Part shown: piece after piece, positions 16,235-25,186 of the stretch | How the letters are laid out: each line of letters opens with the position of its first letter | How positions within the stretch are numbered: the first letter of the stretch is position 1 | Source: Pseudomonadota bacterium | Lineage (GTDB): Bacteria; Pseudomonadota; Alphaproteobacteria; Sphingomonadales; Sphingomonadaceae | NCBI GenBank assembly: GCA_023457895.1 | Contig: JAEXAY010000005.1 | Coordinates: 186,001 to 250,000 of the forward strand | DNA length: 64,000 nucleotides | Reading direction: 5' to 3' | The notes under the pieces: generated by a model | What the model was told of the DNA's origin: nothing | Databases searched by the model: none | What the model saw: the letters and a program-made list of their open reading frames with translations, nothing else | Program-made: the position numbers and the translations under genes

Positions 16235-18352
16235 CTATACGGCGCCGTGCGCCAATGCCGCGAGCAGCAGCAGCGCCACGATGTTGGTGATCTTGATCAT
16301 CGGGTTGACGGCCGGACCGGCGGTGTCCTTGTAGGGATCGCCCACGGTGTCTCCGGTCACGGCCGCCTTGTGGGCTTCGGAGCCCTTGCCGCCGTGGTTG
16401 CCGTCCTCGATATATTTCTTGGCATTGTCCCACGCGCCGCCGCCCGAGGTCATCGAGAGCGCGACGAACAGGCCGCCGACGATCACGCCGAGGAGCAGCG
16501 CGCCGAGTGCGGCAAAGCCGTTGGCCTGACCCGCAACCGCGCTGATCACGAAATAGACCACGATCGGCGCAAGCACCGGCAGCAGCGAGGGGATGATCAT
16601 CTCCTTGATTGCCGCCTTGGTGACGAGATCGACCGTGCGCGCGTAGTTGGGGCGCACGCTATAGTCCATGATGCCGGGATTGGCCTTGAACTGCTCGCGC
16701 ACGTCCTTGACGACGTCGCCGGCCGCACGGCCAACGGCCGTCATGCCCATCGCTCCGAACAGGTAGGGGAGCAGCGCGCCCAAGAGCAGGCCGACGATCA
16801 CATAGGGATTTTCAAGGCTGAAATCGACGGTGAGGTCACCGAAATATTCCTTCAGGTCGGTGGTGTAAGCCGCGAACAAGACCAGCGCGGCAAGACCTGC
16901 CGAACCGATGGCATAGCCCTTGGTCACCGCCTTCGTGGTATTGCCGACCGCGTCGAGCGCGTCGGTCTTTTCACGAACCGAGTCATCGAGGCCCGCCATT
17001 TCGGCAATGCCGCCGGCGTTGTCGGTCACCGGACCATAGGCATCGAGCGCTACCACCATTCCGGCAAGCGCCAGCATCGCGGTCGCTGCAAAGGCGATGC
17101 CGATGAGACCCGCCAGCTGATAGGCGATGATGATGCCGGCACAGATCACCAGCGTCGGCAGCGCGGTCGCCTCGAGCGAGATTGCAAGGCCTTGGATGAC
17201 GTTGGTGCCATGTCCGGTTTCCGACGCCTTGGCGATCGAGCGGACCGGGCGGTAGTTGGTGCCGGTATAATATTCGGTGATCCAGACGATGAGGCCGGTC
17301 ACAACAAGACCGAGCATCATGCACCAGAACAGGCTCATGCCGGTGAAGCCGGTGCCGTTGGGACCCGCAATCGCCGCGTTCATGTCACCCAGCGTATATT
17401 GGGTGGCGGCCCAGATCGCGGGGATCGAGAGCAAAGCAGTGACGAGGAAGCCCTTGTACATCGCGCCCATGATATTGTTGCTGCCGCCGAGACGGACGAA
17501 ATAGGTGCCGATGATCGAGGTGATGATGCACACCCCGCCCACGATGAGCGGGAGGCTCATCAGCGGGAGCAGCATGTCGCCCGCGCCCTTCATCAGGAGC
17601 GCGACCAGCACCATGGTGGCGCCGACAGTCACAACATAGGTTTCGAACAAGTCGGCCGCCATGCCGGCGCAGTCGCCGACATTGTCGCCGACATTGTCCG
17701 CGATCACCGCCGGGTTGCGCGGGTCGTCCTCGGGAATGCCCGCTTCGACCTTGCCGACGAGGTCGGCGCCGACGTCGGCCGCCTTGGTGAAGATGCCGCC
17801 GCCGAGACGCGCGAAGATCGAAATCAGCGATGCGCCGAACGCGAGCGCGACGAGGCCGTCGACGACCTTGCGGTCATCGGGCGCAAAGCCGTGGCCGAGC
17901 GCGCCGGTCGAAGTCAGGTGCCAGAAGAAGCCCGCAATCGCGAGCAGCGCAAGGCCCGCGACCAGCATGCCGGTGATCGCTCCGGCGCGAAACGCCAGCG
18001 TCAGACCCTGCTGCAGACCAGACTGCGCGGCGGCAGCGGTGCGTACGTTCGACTGCACCGAGATATTCATCCCGATGAAGCCGGCGACGCCCGAAAGGAT
18101 CGCGCCGAGCGCAAAACCGATCGCGGAAATCGGGCCGAGGAAGATGGCAACAATGATCGCGACCACGACGCCGACGATGGCAATCGTGCGATACTGGCGG
18201 CCGAGATAGGCCTTCGCGCCTTCCTGGATGGCGCCCGCAATTTCTTGCATTTTTTCGTTGCCAGCCGCCGAGCGCATGATCTGCGCGCGGGTGACAAAGC
18301 CATAGATCACTGCAGCAAGGCCGCAGATAATGGCTATCAAAACCACATTCAT
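16235..18352 (-). CDS. hppA: Membrane-bound proton-translocating pyrophosphatase (K+-independent type)
   Basis: A 705-residue integral membrane enzyme that couples pyrophosphate hydrolysis to proton export. Many hydrophobic helices are seen from MNVVLIAIICGLAAVIYGF onward. Diagnostic segments are GGGIFTKAADVGADLVGKVEAGIPEDDPRNPAVIADNVGDNVGD (signature positions around 16990-17790 on this strand), DAYGPVTDNAGGIAEM, and the C-terminal SGGGAWDNAKKYIE. The cation determinant reads GNTTKAVTKG; a Lys at this place marks the K+-independent, H+-pumping subfamily, whereas K+-dependent forms have Ala there. The start was placed at MNVVLIA, with AAGGAA upstream; the longer frame has unsupported residues. 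Confidence 0.96.
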   Translation of the reverse strand: MNVVLIAIICGLAAVIYGFVTRAQIMRSAAGNEKMQEIAGAIQEGAKAYLGRQYRTIAIVGVVVAIIVAIFLGPISAIGFALGAILSGVAGFIGMNISVQSNVRTAAAAQSGLQQGLTLAFRAGAITGMLVAGLALLAIAGFFWHLTSTGALGHGFAPDDRKVVDGLVALAFGASLISIFARLGGGIFTKAADVGADLVGKVEAGIPEDDPRNPAVIADNVGDNVGDCAGMAADLFETYVVTVGATMVLVALLMKGAGDMLLPLMSLPLIVGGVCIITSIIGTYFVRLGGSNNIMGAMYKGFLVTALLSIPAIWAATQYTLGDMNAAIAGPNGTGFTGMSLFWCMMLGLVVTGLIVWITEYYTGTNYRPVRSIAKASETGHGTNVIQGLAISLEATALPTLVICAGIIIAYQLAGLIGIAFAATAMLALAGMVVALDAYGPVTDNAGGIAEMAGLDDSVREKTDALDAVGNTTKAVTKGYAIGSAGLAALVLFAAYTTDLKEYFGDLTVDFSLENPYVIVGLLLGALLPYLFGAMGMTAVGRAAGDVVKDVREQFKANPGIMDYSVRPNYARTVDLVTKAAIKEMIIPSLLPVLAPIVVYFVISAVAGQANGFAALGALLLGVIVGGLFVALSMTSGGGAWDNAKKYIEDGNHGGKGSEAHKAAVTGDTVGDPYKDTAGPAVNPMIKITNIVALLLLAALAHGAV

Positions 18353-18506
18353 GTGATGAGTTCCTTCCCCTTTTTTTTGAGGCCGGGGAAGCCGGGCAAC
18401 GCGACCCTCACCCCCGTCCATTCGTAATTTTCTCTGTGGACCCGCGATCTATGCGGTTAAACTGGTATAAGGGCAAGCCCGAAAAAGCGCCGAATCTGCG
18501 GCCGGT

Positions 18507-19424
18507 TCAATGCTGGTAACCCAGCGTTTCGGGCAGGGGATGGGGGGCGCCATCAAAGGTCAGGACAAGCGGCGGCGTATCCGCATCCGCAGCAAGGCAG
18601 TCGCCGATGCGGGTTGCGGCAACCGGCGGAAGCGCATCGGCCGGCATGGTAAAGAGCAGTTCATAATCATCGCCCGCCGTGGCAGCGGTGATCCGCGCCG
18701 CCGCATGGTCGCCGCCCATATGCGTCACAAAATCGGGCGAGAGCGGGATCCGCTCAAGCGCGATGTGCAGGCTGATCCGGCTCGCATCGGCCATCCGCCG
18801 CGCATCGATGAGCAAGCCATCCGAGATGTCCATCATGGCCGATACGACCGACGCCAGCGCCTTCCCTTCGGACAAGCGCGGTTCCGGTCGGTTATAGGCC
18901 GCGAGCAAGGCGCAGGGTTCGATGCGGCAGCGGTCGGCGAGAGCCAGACCGGCCCCAGCATCGCCAATAGTGCCGGTGACCCATAGCGTATCGCCGGGCT
19001 TTGCGCCCGAGCGCGATGGCGCGGCCACCGCCCGTCCGAACGCCGTCAGTCCCAGAGTCCGCGCCGAGCCTTCCGACACCCGGACGGTATCCCCGCCGAG
19101 AAGCGGAACATTGAAATGCTCGAGCGCCCGTTTCAGCCCATCGACAAAGCGGACATCCCAGTCATCATCCCCCGACAGGCTGTATCCCATCACCACGCCG
19201 AGCGGCACAGCCCCCGCTGCGGCAAGATCGGAGAGATTGACCGCGACCAGCCGCCAGGCGACATCGGCGGGATCGGCCTCAGGCAGGAAATGCACGCCTT
19301 CCCCGATCATGTCGTGCGTGATGACGAGATCGCCCAGCACCGCGCAATCATCCTCCAGCCCGCGCGCGGCGGGGTGGGTCGCAAGCGCCTTGAGGGCAGC
19401 GATGAAACCGGCTTCATTGGTCAT
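18507..19424 (-). CDS. thiL: Thiamine-monophosphate kinase
   Basis: Phosphorylates thiamine monophosphate to thiamine diphosphate, the last cofactor step. A 305-residue AIR-synthase-fold protein. The N-terminal substrate loop LEDDCAVLG, HDMIGEGVHFLPEADPADVAWRLVAVNLSDLAAAGA, and the ATP-site segments GGDTVR and MDISDGLLIDARRM are all in order. The start MTNEAGFIAAL is preferred over a longer upstream frame. It lies after nusB with a palindromic repeat (19492-19577) in between. The order hisG-hisD-nusB-thiL on this strand suggests one transcription unit. Confidence 0.95.
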   Translation of the reverse strand: MTNEAGFIAALKALATHPAARGLEDDCAVLGDLVITHDMIGEGVHFLPEADPADVAWRLVAVNLSDLAAAGAVPLGVVMGYSLSGDDDWDVRFVDGLKRALEHFNVPLLGGDTVRVSEGSARTLGLTAFGRAVAAPSRSGAKPGDTLWVTGTIGDAGAGLALADRCRIEPCALLAAYNRPEPRLSEGKALASVVSAMMDISDGLLIDARRMADASRISLHIALERIPLSPDFVTHMGGDHAAARITAATAGDDYELLFTMPADALPPVAATRIGDCLAADADTPPLVLTFDGAPHPLPETLGYQH

Positions 19425-19491
19425 GATCTGATCCCAATGCTTCCTTCTCTCCCCAAACCGGGACGTATAAACGGCCACGCCTCAGAACATT

Positions 19492-19577
19492 CGTCATGCC
19501 GAACTGTTTCAGCATCCGGCCCGCCGATAGCACGGAGCCGGACGAAGGCATGGGCCCTGCGACAAGTTCAGGTGACG
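19492..19577. repeat. Dispersed palindromic repeat, CGTCATGC(C/T)GAAC family, copy 1
   Basis: An 86-base element with inverted ends: CGTCATGCCGAAC...TTTCAGCATCC on the left and GACAAGTTCAGGTGACG on the right. The same layout occurs at 55596-55683. It lies between nusB and thiL inside the presumed operon and would fold into a branched hairpin in the transcript. It carries no gene. Confidence 0.75.
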
Positions 19578-19589
19578 ATTATTTGATAT

Positions 19590-20036
19590 TCAGCGCCTGA
19601 CTTCTTTCGCCACCGCGTCGAGCAGGCCGTTGATGAACCCGGCCTCGCGCTTGTCATAAAAAGCCTTGGCGACATCAACATATTCGCTGATCGCGGTACC
19701 GGTCGGCACATCGGCGCGGGCGAGCAGTTCATAGCTCCCCACCCGCAGGATCGCCTTCATCGGCTTGTCGAGCCGGGCCAGATTCCATTCCTTGCTGAGA
19801 TTCGCCTCGATCAGCGCGTCGATTTCCCCCAACCGCGCATCGGTGCCCGACACCAGATCGTCGAAGAAATCGACTTCCGCATCGGCATATTCGACATCCT
19901 CGATCGTCGCGCCGAGCCGGTGGTGATGGAACTCATGCAGCAAGACAGGGATCGCCGTCCCTTCCATTTCCTTCTGGTAGAGCGCCTGCACCGCGGCGAG
20001 GCGCGCGGCGGAGCGGGATTGGGCTTTGCTGGTCAT
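19590..20036 (-). CDS. nusB: Transcription antitermination factor NusB
   Basis: A 148-residue all-helical RNA-binding protein that, with NusE (S10), binds boxA in rRNA leader transcripts. The N-terminus SKAQSRSAARLAAVQALYQKE and the C-terminal PTGTAISEYVDVAKAFYDKREAGFINGLLDAVAKE are family signatures. An alphaproteobacterial insertion (residues about 25-70) lies between helices. It starts ten bases after the hisD stop. Confidence 0.95.
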   Translation of the reverse strand: MTSKAQSRSAARLAAVQALYQKEMEGTAIPVLLHEFHHHRLGATIEDVEYADAEVDFFDDLVSGTDARLGEIDALIEANLSKEWNLARLDKPMKAILRVGSYELLARADVPTGTAISEYVDVAKAFYDKREAGFINGLLDAVAKEVRR

Positions 20037-20045
20037 CGAGGGATC

Positions 20046-21332
20046 CTATAATAATCTCTGCCGCACCGACAAGGCGTGGGCGGGGAGCCCTTCCGCTTCG
20101 GCAAGCGTCACGGCGGCAGGGCCAATCGCGCGGATGGCCGCCTCGTCGAGCGACAGGAAGCTGGTGCGCTTCATGAAATCGGTGACAGAAAGGCCCGACG
20201 AAAAACGGGCGCGGCGGCCGGTCGGCAGCACATGGTTCGGTCCCGCGACATAGTCGCCAATTGCCTCTGGCGTCGACCGGCCGAGAAAAACCGAACCTGC
20301 ATGCTTGACCTGTGCGAACAGATGCTCGGCATTGTCGGTCGCGAGCTGGAGATGCTCGGGCGCGAGGCGATTGACCAGCGGGATCGCTTCATCAAGGCCG
20401 GGAACGAGGATGACCGCGCCATGCGCCGCCCAGCTCGTGCGCGCGGTCGCGGCAGTCGCCAGCGTCGGCGCGATGCGGTCAATCGCCGCGACCACCGCCT
20501 CAGCAAAATCCGCATCATCGGTGAACAGGACCGACTGGCTGGTCGGGTCATGTTCGGCCTGGCTCAGCAGGTCGACGGCAATCCATTCGGGATTGTTGAG
20601 CCCGTCGGCCACCACCACAATCTCGCTCGGGCCAGCCACCATGTCGATGCCGACGACGCCATAGAGCTGGCGCTTGGCTTCGGCGACCCAGGCATTGCCC
20701 GGGCCGGTGATGACATCCACGGGCCGGATGCGGTCGGTCCCGAGCGCCAGCGCGGCGATCGCCTGCGCACCGCCGATCCGCCAGATTTCCTCCACGCCGG
20801 CAATCGCGGCGGCGGCCATGACGACCGGGTTGGTGAAACTGTCGCGCGTCGGGGTAACCATCACCAGCCGCTCGACCCCGGCGACCTTGGCCGGAATCGC
20901 GTTCATCAGCATGGAACTGGGATAGGAGGCACGACCGCCGGGGACATAGATGCCTGCGGCTTCCACCGGGGTCCAGCGGCTCCCAATCGTCGCGCCGATA
21001 CTGTCGGTCGTCACGCTGTCGGCGGGTTTCTGCTTTTCATGGAAAACCGTGATGCGTTCCGCCGACAGTTCGAGCGCGGCGCGCAGCTCGCGCGGCAAGC
21101 CTTCTCGCGCACTACGGCAAAAAGCCGGATCGACGCGCCAGCCGCCCGCTTCCAGATCGTGCCCGTCAAAACGCCGTGTATATTCGCGCACGGCCGCATC
21201 GCCCTGTTCGCGCACCGCCGCGATGATTGCCGCGACGTCGCGCGCGATATCCTCATCGGCCTCGCGCCGGGCGTTGACGACCGCGGTAAAATCTTCGGCA
21301 AAACCGGGTGCAGAGGCATCAAGCCGCAACAT
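20046..21332 (-). CDS. hisD: Histidinol dehydrogenase
   Basis: Oxidises histidinol to histidine in two NAD-dependent steps. A 428-residue zinc enzyme. Signatures are VPGGRASYPSSMLMNAIPAKVAGV, GGAQAIAALALGT, GPGNAWVAEAKRQLYG, LLSQAEHDPTSQSVLFT (zinc and catalytic residues) and the C-terminal YVAGPNHVLPT. The start ATG lies 14 bases inside the 3' end of hisG. Together with hisG it forms a short his block. Confidence 0.97.
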   Translation of the reverse strand: MLRLDASAPGFAEDFTAVVNARREADEDIARDVAAIIAAVREQGDAAVREYTRRFDGHDLEAGGWRVDPAFCRSAREGLPRELRAALELSAERITVFHEKQKPADSVTTDSIGATIGSRWTPVEAAGIYVPGGRASYPSSMLMNAIPAKVAGVERLVMVTPTRDSFTNPVVMAAAAIAGVEEIWRIGGAQAIAALALGTDRIRPVDVITGPGNAWVAEAKRQLYGVVGIDMVAGPSEIVVVADGLNNPEWIAVDLLSQAEHDPTSQSVLFTDDADFAEAVVAAIDRIAPTLATAATARTSWAAHGAVILVPGLDEAIPLVNRLAPEHLQLATDNAEHLFAQVKHAGSVFLGRSTPEAIGDYVAGPNHVLPTGRRARFSSGLSVTDFMKRTSFLSLDEAAIRAIGPAAVTLAEAEGLPAHALSVRQRLL

Positions 21333-21990
21333 TCTGCGCGCCTCCTACCACGATTTGCCGGAACCGGTCGACCAGTGGCACCACCTCGGCGCTGCGCTGC
21401 TTGAACGCGGCGCGGTTGACGATCAGCCGCGCCGATACCTCCGCAATCACATCGGTTTCCTTGAGGCCGTTTTCCTTGAGGGTGCGGCCGGACGAGACCA
21501 GATCGACGATCCGGCGCGAAAGCCCGAGCAGCGGTGCAATCTCCATCGCACCGTTCAATTTGACGCATTCCGCCTGAATGCCGCGCGTTTCATAGAAACG
21601 CCGCGTCGTCGCCGGATATTTGGTGGCGACGCGGACATGGCTCATCCCGCGGACATCCTCAGCCGCCAGCCCTTCCGGCTCGGCGACCGACAGGCGGCAA
21701 TGGCCGATCCTGAGATCGACCGGCGCGTAAAGCTCGGAATAGTCGAACTCGTCGATCACGTCCGATCCGACAATGCCGATCTGCGCCGCACCATGCGCCA
21801 CGAAGGTCGCCACATCAAACGCGCGGACACGGATGATGTCGATATCAGGACGGTTGGTCGCGAAGGTCAGCGCACGGCTATCCTTGTCGAAAAACGCCGG
21901 TTCGGGCTCGATTCCCGCCGCCTTGAGCAGCGGCAAGGCCTCGTCGAGAATCCGCCCCTTGGGGATTGCAAAGATGAGCTTTTCGGTCAT
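21319..21990 (-). CDS. hisG: ATP phosphoribosyltransferase (short HisG_S-like or regulatory-less form)
   Basis: First step of histidine synthesis: ATP plus PRPP to phosphoribosyl-ATP. The 223-residue length fits the short form, which lacks the C-terminal histidine-sensing domain and normally needs HisZ; no hisZ lies in this window. Motifs: IFAIPKGRILDEALPLL at the start, AQIGIVGSDVIDE, and the PRPP-binding region IVDLVSSGRTLKENGL. The start is at MTEKLIF; a much longer upstream frame reads antisense to the next gene and is rejected. It overlaps hisD by 14 bases and is divergent from the DUF2332 gene. Confidence 0.93.
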   Translation of the reverse strand: MTEKLIFAIPKGRILDEALPLLKAAGIEPEPAFFDKDSRALTFATNRPDIDIIRVRAFDVATFVAHGAAQIGIVGSDVIDEFDYSELYAPVDLRIGHCRLSVAEPEGLAAEDVRGMSHVRVATKYPATTRRFYETRGIQAECVKLNGAMEIAPLLGLSRRIVDLVSSGRTLKENGLKETDVIAEVSARLIVNRAAFKQRSAEVVPLVDRFRQIVVGGAQNVAA

Positions 21991-22035
21991 GGTGCGGTGC
22001 AGCGATACGCGAGCCGCAGACGGAGGGCAATGGCG

Positions 22036-23094
22036 ATGACGCAAGAGGGTGAGATTTCGGAGGGCGTGATTTTGGGCGCGTTCGAAATCCAGGCCGCTTA
22101 TTGCGATGCCAATGATGCGCCGATCACCGCTGCCGTCTGCCGCGCGTTGGCGGGTGCTTTGAGCGCGGAGACCGCGACCGGCAAGGCGGTGCTGGGCTGG
22201 CCGGGAAATGCCGTTGCCGACGGGCTGGTGCTGCGGCTGGTAGGTGGCCTCCATGACCTCTGGCTGGCGGGAGAGGCTCCGCAACTCGACGCGCTGTTCA
22301 ACGGCAAGGCCGATGCTGAGCCCGCCATACCCGCGGTAGCCGATGCCTTGCGCCGGTTCGACACGATTCTCCTGCCGTGGCTCGACAGCCCGCCGCAGAC
22401 CAATGAGCCGGGGCGCTCCGCTGCCCTGATGACGGGCCTTCTCCATATTGCCGCGCGACATAACAAGCCCATTGAAATCCTCGAAATCGGGTCGAGCGCG
22501 GGACTCAACCTGCTGATCGACCGCTTTGCCTTCGACCTTGGCGGCGTGCGGACCGGGCCCGCCGACAGCATGGTGACGATCAGGCCCGACTGGCGCGGCC
22601 CGCCGCCACCCGCTGCGCCGGTCAACATCATCTCGGTCAAGGGCAGCGACATCCAGCCGATCGACGCCACCGACCCCGCCAACGAGCGCCGCCTGCTCGC
22701 CTATGTGTGGCAGGACCATCCGCAGCGCTTTGAACGCGTCGCCCGGGCCATTGCCATGCAGCGCGCGCAGCCGGTCGATCTGGTCCGAGCGGATGCTGCC
22801 GACTGGACCGAAGCGCGGCTTGCCGAACCGCAGGACGTCGGCGTTACCCGCGTCCTCATGCACTCGATCATGTGGCAATATCTCGACGAGAGCCGCCAGC
22901 AACGCATCACCACGGCAATGGAAGCGGCAGGCGCCCGCGCCACGCCGGACCGACCGCTCGGCTGGGTCTCGGTCGAGGCCGACCGACGGTTCCACCGCCA
23001 CGATATCCGCATCCGCAGCTGGCCCGTCCATGACGAGTCGGAACTGATCGGCCATGCGCACGCCCACGGATTCTGGGTCGAGCATCAGCCATGA
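22036..23094 (+). CDS. DUF2332 family protein
   Basis: A 352-residue protein of uncharacterised family DUF2332. Recognisable blocks are FEIQAAYCDANDAPITAAVCRALA at the start, IEILEIGSSAGLNLLIDRFAFDLGG in the middle, which looks like a SAM- or nucleotide-binding glycine turn, and VTRVLMHSIMWQYLDESRQQRIT near the C-terminus. A methyltransferase-like fold is a guess from the EIGSSAGLN motif. A ribosome site GGAGG stands 9 bases before the chosen ATG; an ATG 6 bases earlier is too close to it. The following 259 bases (23095-23353) show no convincing gene. Confidence 0.8.
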   Translation: MTQEGEISEGVILGAFEIQAAYCDANDAPITAAVCRALAGALSAETATGKAVLGWPGNAVADGLVLRLVGGLHDLWLAGEAPQLDALFNGKADAEPAIPAVADALRRFDTILLPWLDSPPQTNEPGRSAALMTGLLHIAARHNKPIEILEIGSSAGLNLLIDRFAFDLGGVRTGPADSMVTIRPDWRGPPPPAAPVNIISVKGSDIQPIDATDPANERRLLAYVWQDHPQRFERVARAIAMQRAQPVDLVRADAADWTEARLAEPQDVGVTRVLMHSIMWQYLDESRQQRITTAMEAAGARATPDRPLGWVSVEADRRFHRHDIRIRSWPVHDESELIGHAHAHGFWVEHQP

Positions 23095-23353
23095 TTGCGC
23101 ATTGCAGCGTCGCAAAAGCGGGCTTTTTCACCATTATCGCCGCGACCTTCAGATTTCTGCCAAAAACACTCTCTTAAGTTGATAAAGTTGAGAGGTTAGA
23201 CGCATTTCACGCGCGCCCATTTGTACTGCCTCGCACAAGGAACAGAACAAGCTGGTTCGTGGCCATTTTCGCTGATCTCCCGACGCGGATTGCGCCACGT
23301 CAACGAAACGCTGTTACGGACGCGTAGGACAGGAAAATCGCCAGCCAGCCCGA

Positions 23354-24274
23354 TCAGGTCTGCGCCAGCCATTCGTCCATGGCGGCGTTCACCATATCGG
23401 GCTTTTCCCATTGGACGAAATGGCCGCAACCCGGCACCTTGACGATCTTGAGGTCGGGGATGACCTCCTTCATCCCTTCAAGATTGCAGGCGGGAAGCGC
23501 GCGGTCTTCCATCGCCCAGATGACGAGCGTGGGCATGGTGACGGGCGGGATCGGCGCATCGAGCAGGGCCGTGCGCGGCGCGTCCTCGCCGACCGCCGGC
23601 ACTTCGATGGTCGAGGCGCGATACCAATTCAGCATCGCAAAGGCGGCGCCCGGTTCGGCCCAGTCGCGGAAATAGATCTGCCGGTCCTGATCGGTCAGCG
23701 CATCACTCCCGGCCCAGCCGACCTCCTGCATCAGGATACCGGCAATCCCCTTTTCGCGGATGAGGTTGTCATTGGCCGGATCGCGGAAGCCGCGCATATA
23801 TTGGCTGGCGGCGCGCTGTTCTTCATTTTCGATCAACAGCCGCTGGAAGATGAAGGGGTGCGGCGCGTTGAGGATGATCAGGCGCTCGACCCGGCCGCGA
23901 TAGGGTTCTGGTCCGTTGGCGCCGCCCATGAGTGCGACCATCCACGCAATCGCCCCGCCCCAGTCATGGCCGACCAGCGTGAATTTTTCGATTCCGAGCG
24001 CATCGGCGAGGAGGAAAATATCCGCCGCCAGCTTGTCCGGCGTGTAATTTTCCACCCCTTCCGGCTTGGACGACTGGCAGTAACCACGCTGGTCGGGAGC
24101 GACCACACGGTAGCGATCGGCAAAATGCGGAAGCTGGTTACGCCAGGTCCAGTGCGATTCGGGAAAGCCGTGGAGGAAAATCATCGCGCCCGCATCGCGC
24201 GGCCCTTCATCGACGATATCCAGTTCGATGCCGTTGGCGAGCGTGACGCGCTTGAGTTCATAGGGTTGGCGCAT
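23354..24274 (-). CDS. Alpha/beta hydrolase, epoxide-hydrolase-like
   Basis: A 306-residue alpha/beta hydrolase. The oxyanion motif is FLHGFPESHWTWRNQLPHF, the nucleophile elbow GHDWGGAIAW carries Asp as nucleophile, which points to epoxide hydrolase or haloalkane dehalogenase rather than an esterase, and the catalytic His lies in GCGHFVQWEKPD near the C-terminus. The cap domain (about 130-230) contains FRDWAEPGAAFAMLNWYRA, usual for epoxide hydrolases. The substrate is unknown. It lies eight bases downstream of the bolA-like gene. Confidence 0.85.
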   Translation of the reverse strand: MRQPYELKRVTLANGIELDIVDEGPRDAGAMIFLHGFPESHWTWRNQLPHFADRYRVVAPDQRGYCQSSKPEGVENYTPDKLAADIFLLADALGIEKFTLVGHDWGGAIAWMVALMGGANGPEPYRGRVERLIILNAPHPFIFQRLLIENEEQRAASQYMRGFRDPANDNLIREKGIAGILMQEVGWAGSDALTDQDRQIYFRDWAEPGAAFAMLNWYRASTIEVPAVGEDAPRTALLDAPIPPVTMPTLVIWAMEDRALPACNLEGMKEVIPDLKIVKVPGCGHFVQWEKPDMVNAAMDEWLAQT

Positions 24275-24282
24275 GGTTTCTC

Positions 24283-24558
24283 CTATTCGTCGGGTGCGCG
24301 CGCCTTGATGCTGAGCGCGTGGATATTGTCGCGCAGCAGTTCGCCGAGCGCCTGATTGATCATGCGCTGGCGCGACACGCGGCCGAGCCCGGCAAACTGG
24401 CGGCTCACCACCTCGACGGTGAAATGGCTCTCGCCCGAGCCGTCATAGCCTGCGTGGCCGCGATGCTTTTCGCTGTCGTTGGTGACGATCAGAAGTTCGG
24501 GCTCGAGCGCCGCCTCCAGCCGCTTTTCCATCTCCTGCTGTACTGGACCTTTGCTCAT
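24283..24558 (-). CDS. BolA family protein
   Basis: A 91-residue BolA-fold protein. The segment HAGYDGSGESHFTVEVVSRQFAGLGRVSRQRMINQALGELL is the conserved core, with the FxVExVSxxFxGxxRVxRQRxVxxxL pattern. BolA proteins pair with monothiol glutaredoxins and take part in Fe-S cluster or regulatory functions. Placement next to a J-domain gene and cobS is common in alphaproteobacteria. It is divergent from the J-domain gene. Confidence 0.93.
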   Translation of the reverse strand: MSKGPVQQEMEKRLEAALEPELLIVTNDSEKHRGHAGYDGSGESHFTVEVVSRQFAGLGRVSRQRMINQALGELLRDNIHALSIKARAPDE

Positions 24559-24586
24559 ATCATCCCCATCTTGTGCTGTTCGACTT

Positions 24587-25186
24587 ATGACAGACAGAAG
24601 CAGACATACAAGGTTTCATGGCCGTGTCGGTTCCGCAGAGCGGGCCTGCGCCGTCGCCAATTGCCCCGAAGCGGGAGAATTCCGCGCGCCGCCGCCGGGA
24701 GGCATGCCCGACGATGGATCGCCGCCGCAATGGCGCTGGCTCTGCCTCGACCATGTGCGCGAATTCAACGCGGGGTTCAATTATTTCGCGGGGATGAGCA
24801 CGGACGAAATCTATGCCGCGCAAACGCCCTATGCCGGATGGGAACGGCAGACCCGCGCCTTTGCGTCGAACGGCGATCCGGGACCGCGCTGGGCCGATTT
24901 TGCCGATCCGCTGGACGCCATCGGTGCGCGTTATGCGGCCTATCGCAAGGCCCGGCCCAGCCGAGATGACCACATGCTTTCACAGGCCGACGAGCGGGCG
25001 CTCAAGGAACTCGGCCTCACGCCCGAAGCCGACCGCAAGACCATCCGCAAGCGCTACACCGAGCTTGTCCGCAAATATCATCCCGACCGCAATGGCGGCG
25101 ACCGCTCCTATGAAAAGGCGTTGCAACGCACGGTTTCCGCCTATACGCAGCTTCGCAACTCTCCCTATTTCCGAGATTCCCGATGA
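24587..25186 (+). CDS. J-domain (DnaJ-like) protein
   Basis: A 199-residue protein starting MTDRSRHTRFHG. The N-terminal 120 residues form an alphaproteobacterial domain with CAVANCPEAGEFRAPP and WRWLCLDHVREFNAGFNYFAGM, where the Cys/His pattern resembles a small metal site. The J domain is C-terminal: LSQADERALKELGLT...KTIRKRYTELVRKYHPDRNGGD, with the HPD tripeptide needed to stimulate Hsp70. Its stop overlaps the cobS start (ATGA at 25183-25186), suggesting a functional link to the AAA+ protein. Confidence 0.9.
   Translation: MTDRSRHTRFHGRVGSAERACAVANCPEAGEFRAPPPGGMPDDGSPPQWRWLCLDHVREFNAGFNYFAGMSTDEIYAAQTPYAGWERQTRAFASNGDPGPRWADFADPLDAIGARYAAYRKARPSRDDHMLSQADERALKELGLTPEADRKTIRKRYTELVRKYHPDRNGGDRSYEKALQRTVSAYTQLRNSPYFRDSR

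Noticed and set aside
21991..22035. His-leader attenuator or riboswitch before hisG
   Set aside because: Only 45 bases separate the divergent starts, and no run of His codons or switch-like fold was found.
23095..23353. Possible small genes in the gap after the DUF2332 gene (frames at 23196-23429 and 23221-23442)
   Set aside because: Both overlap the 3' end of the epoxide-hydrolase-like gene, lack a convincing ribosome site and have no family-like sequence.
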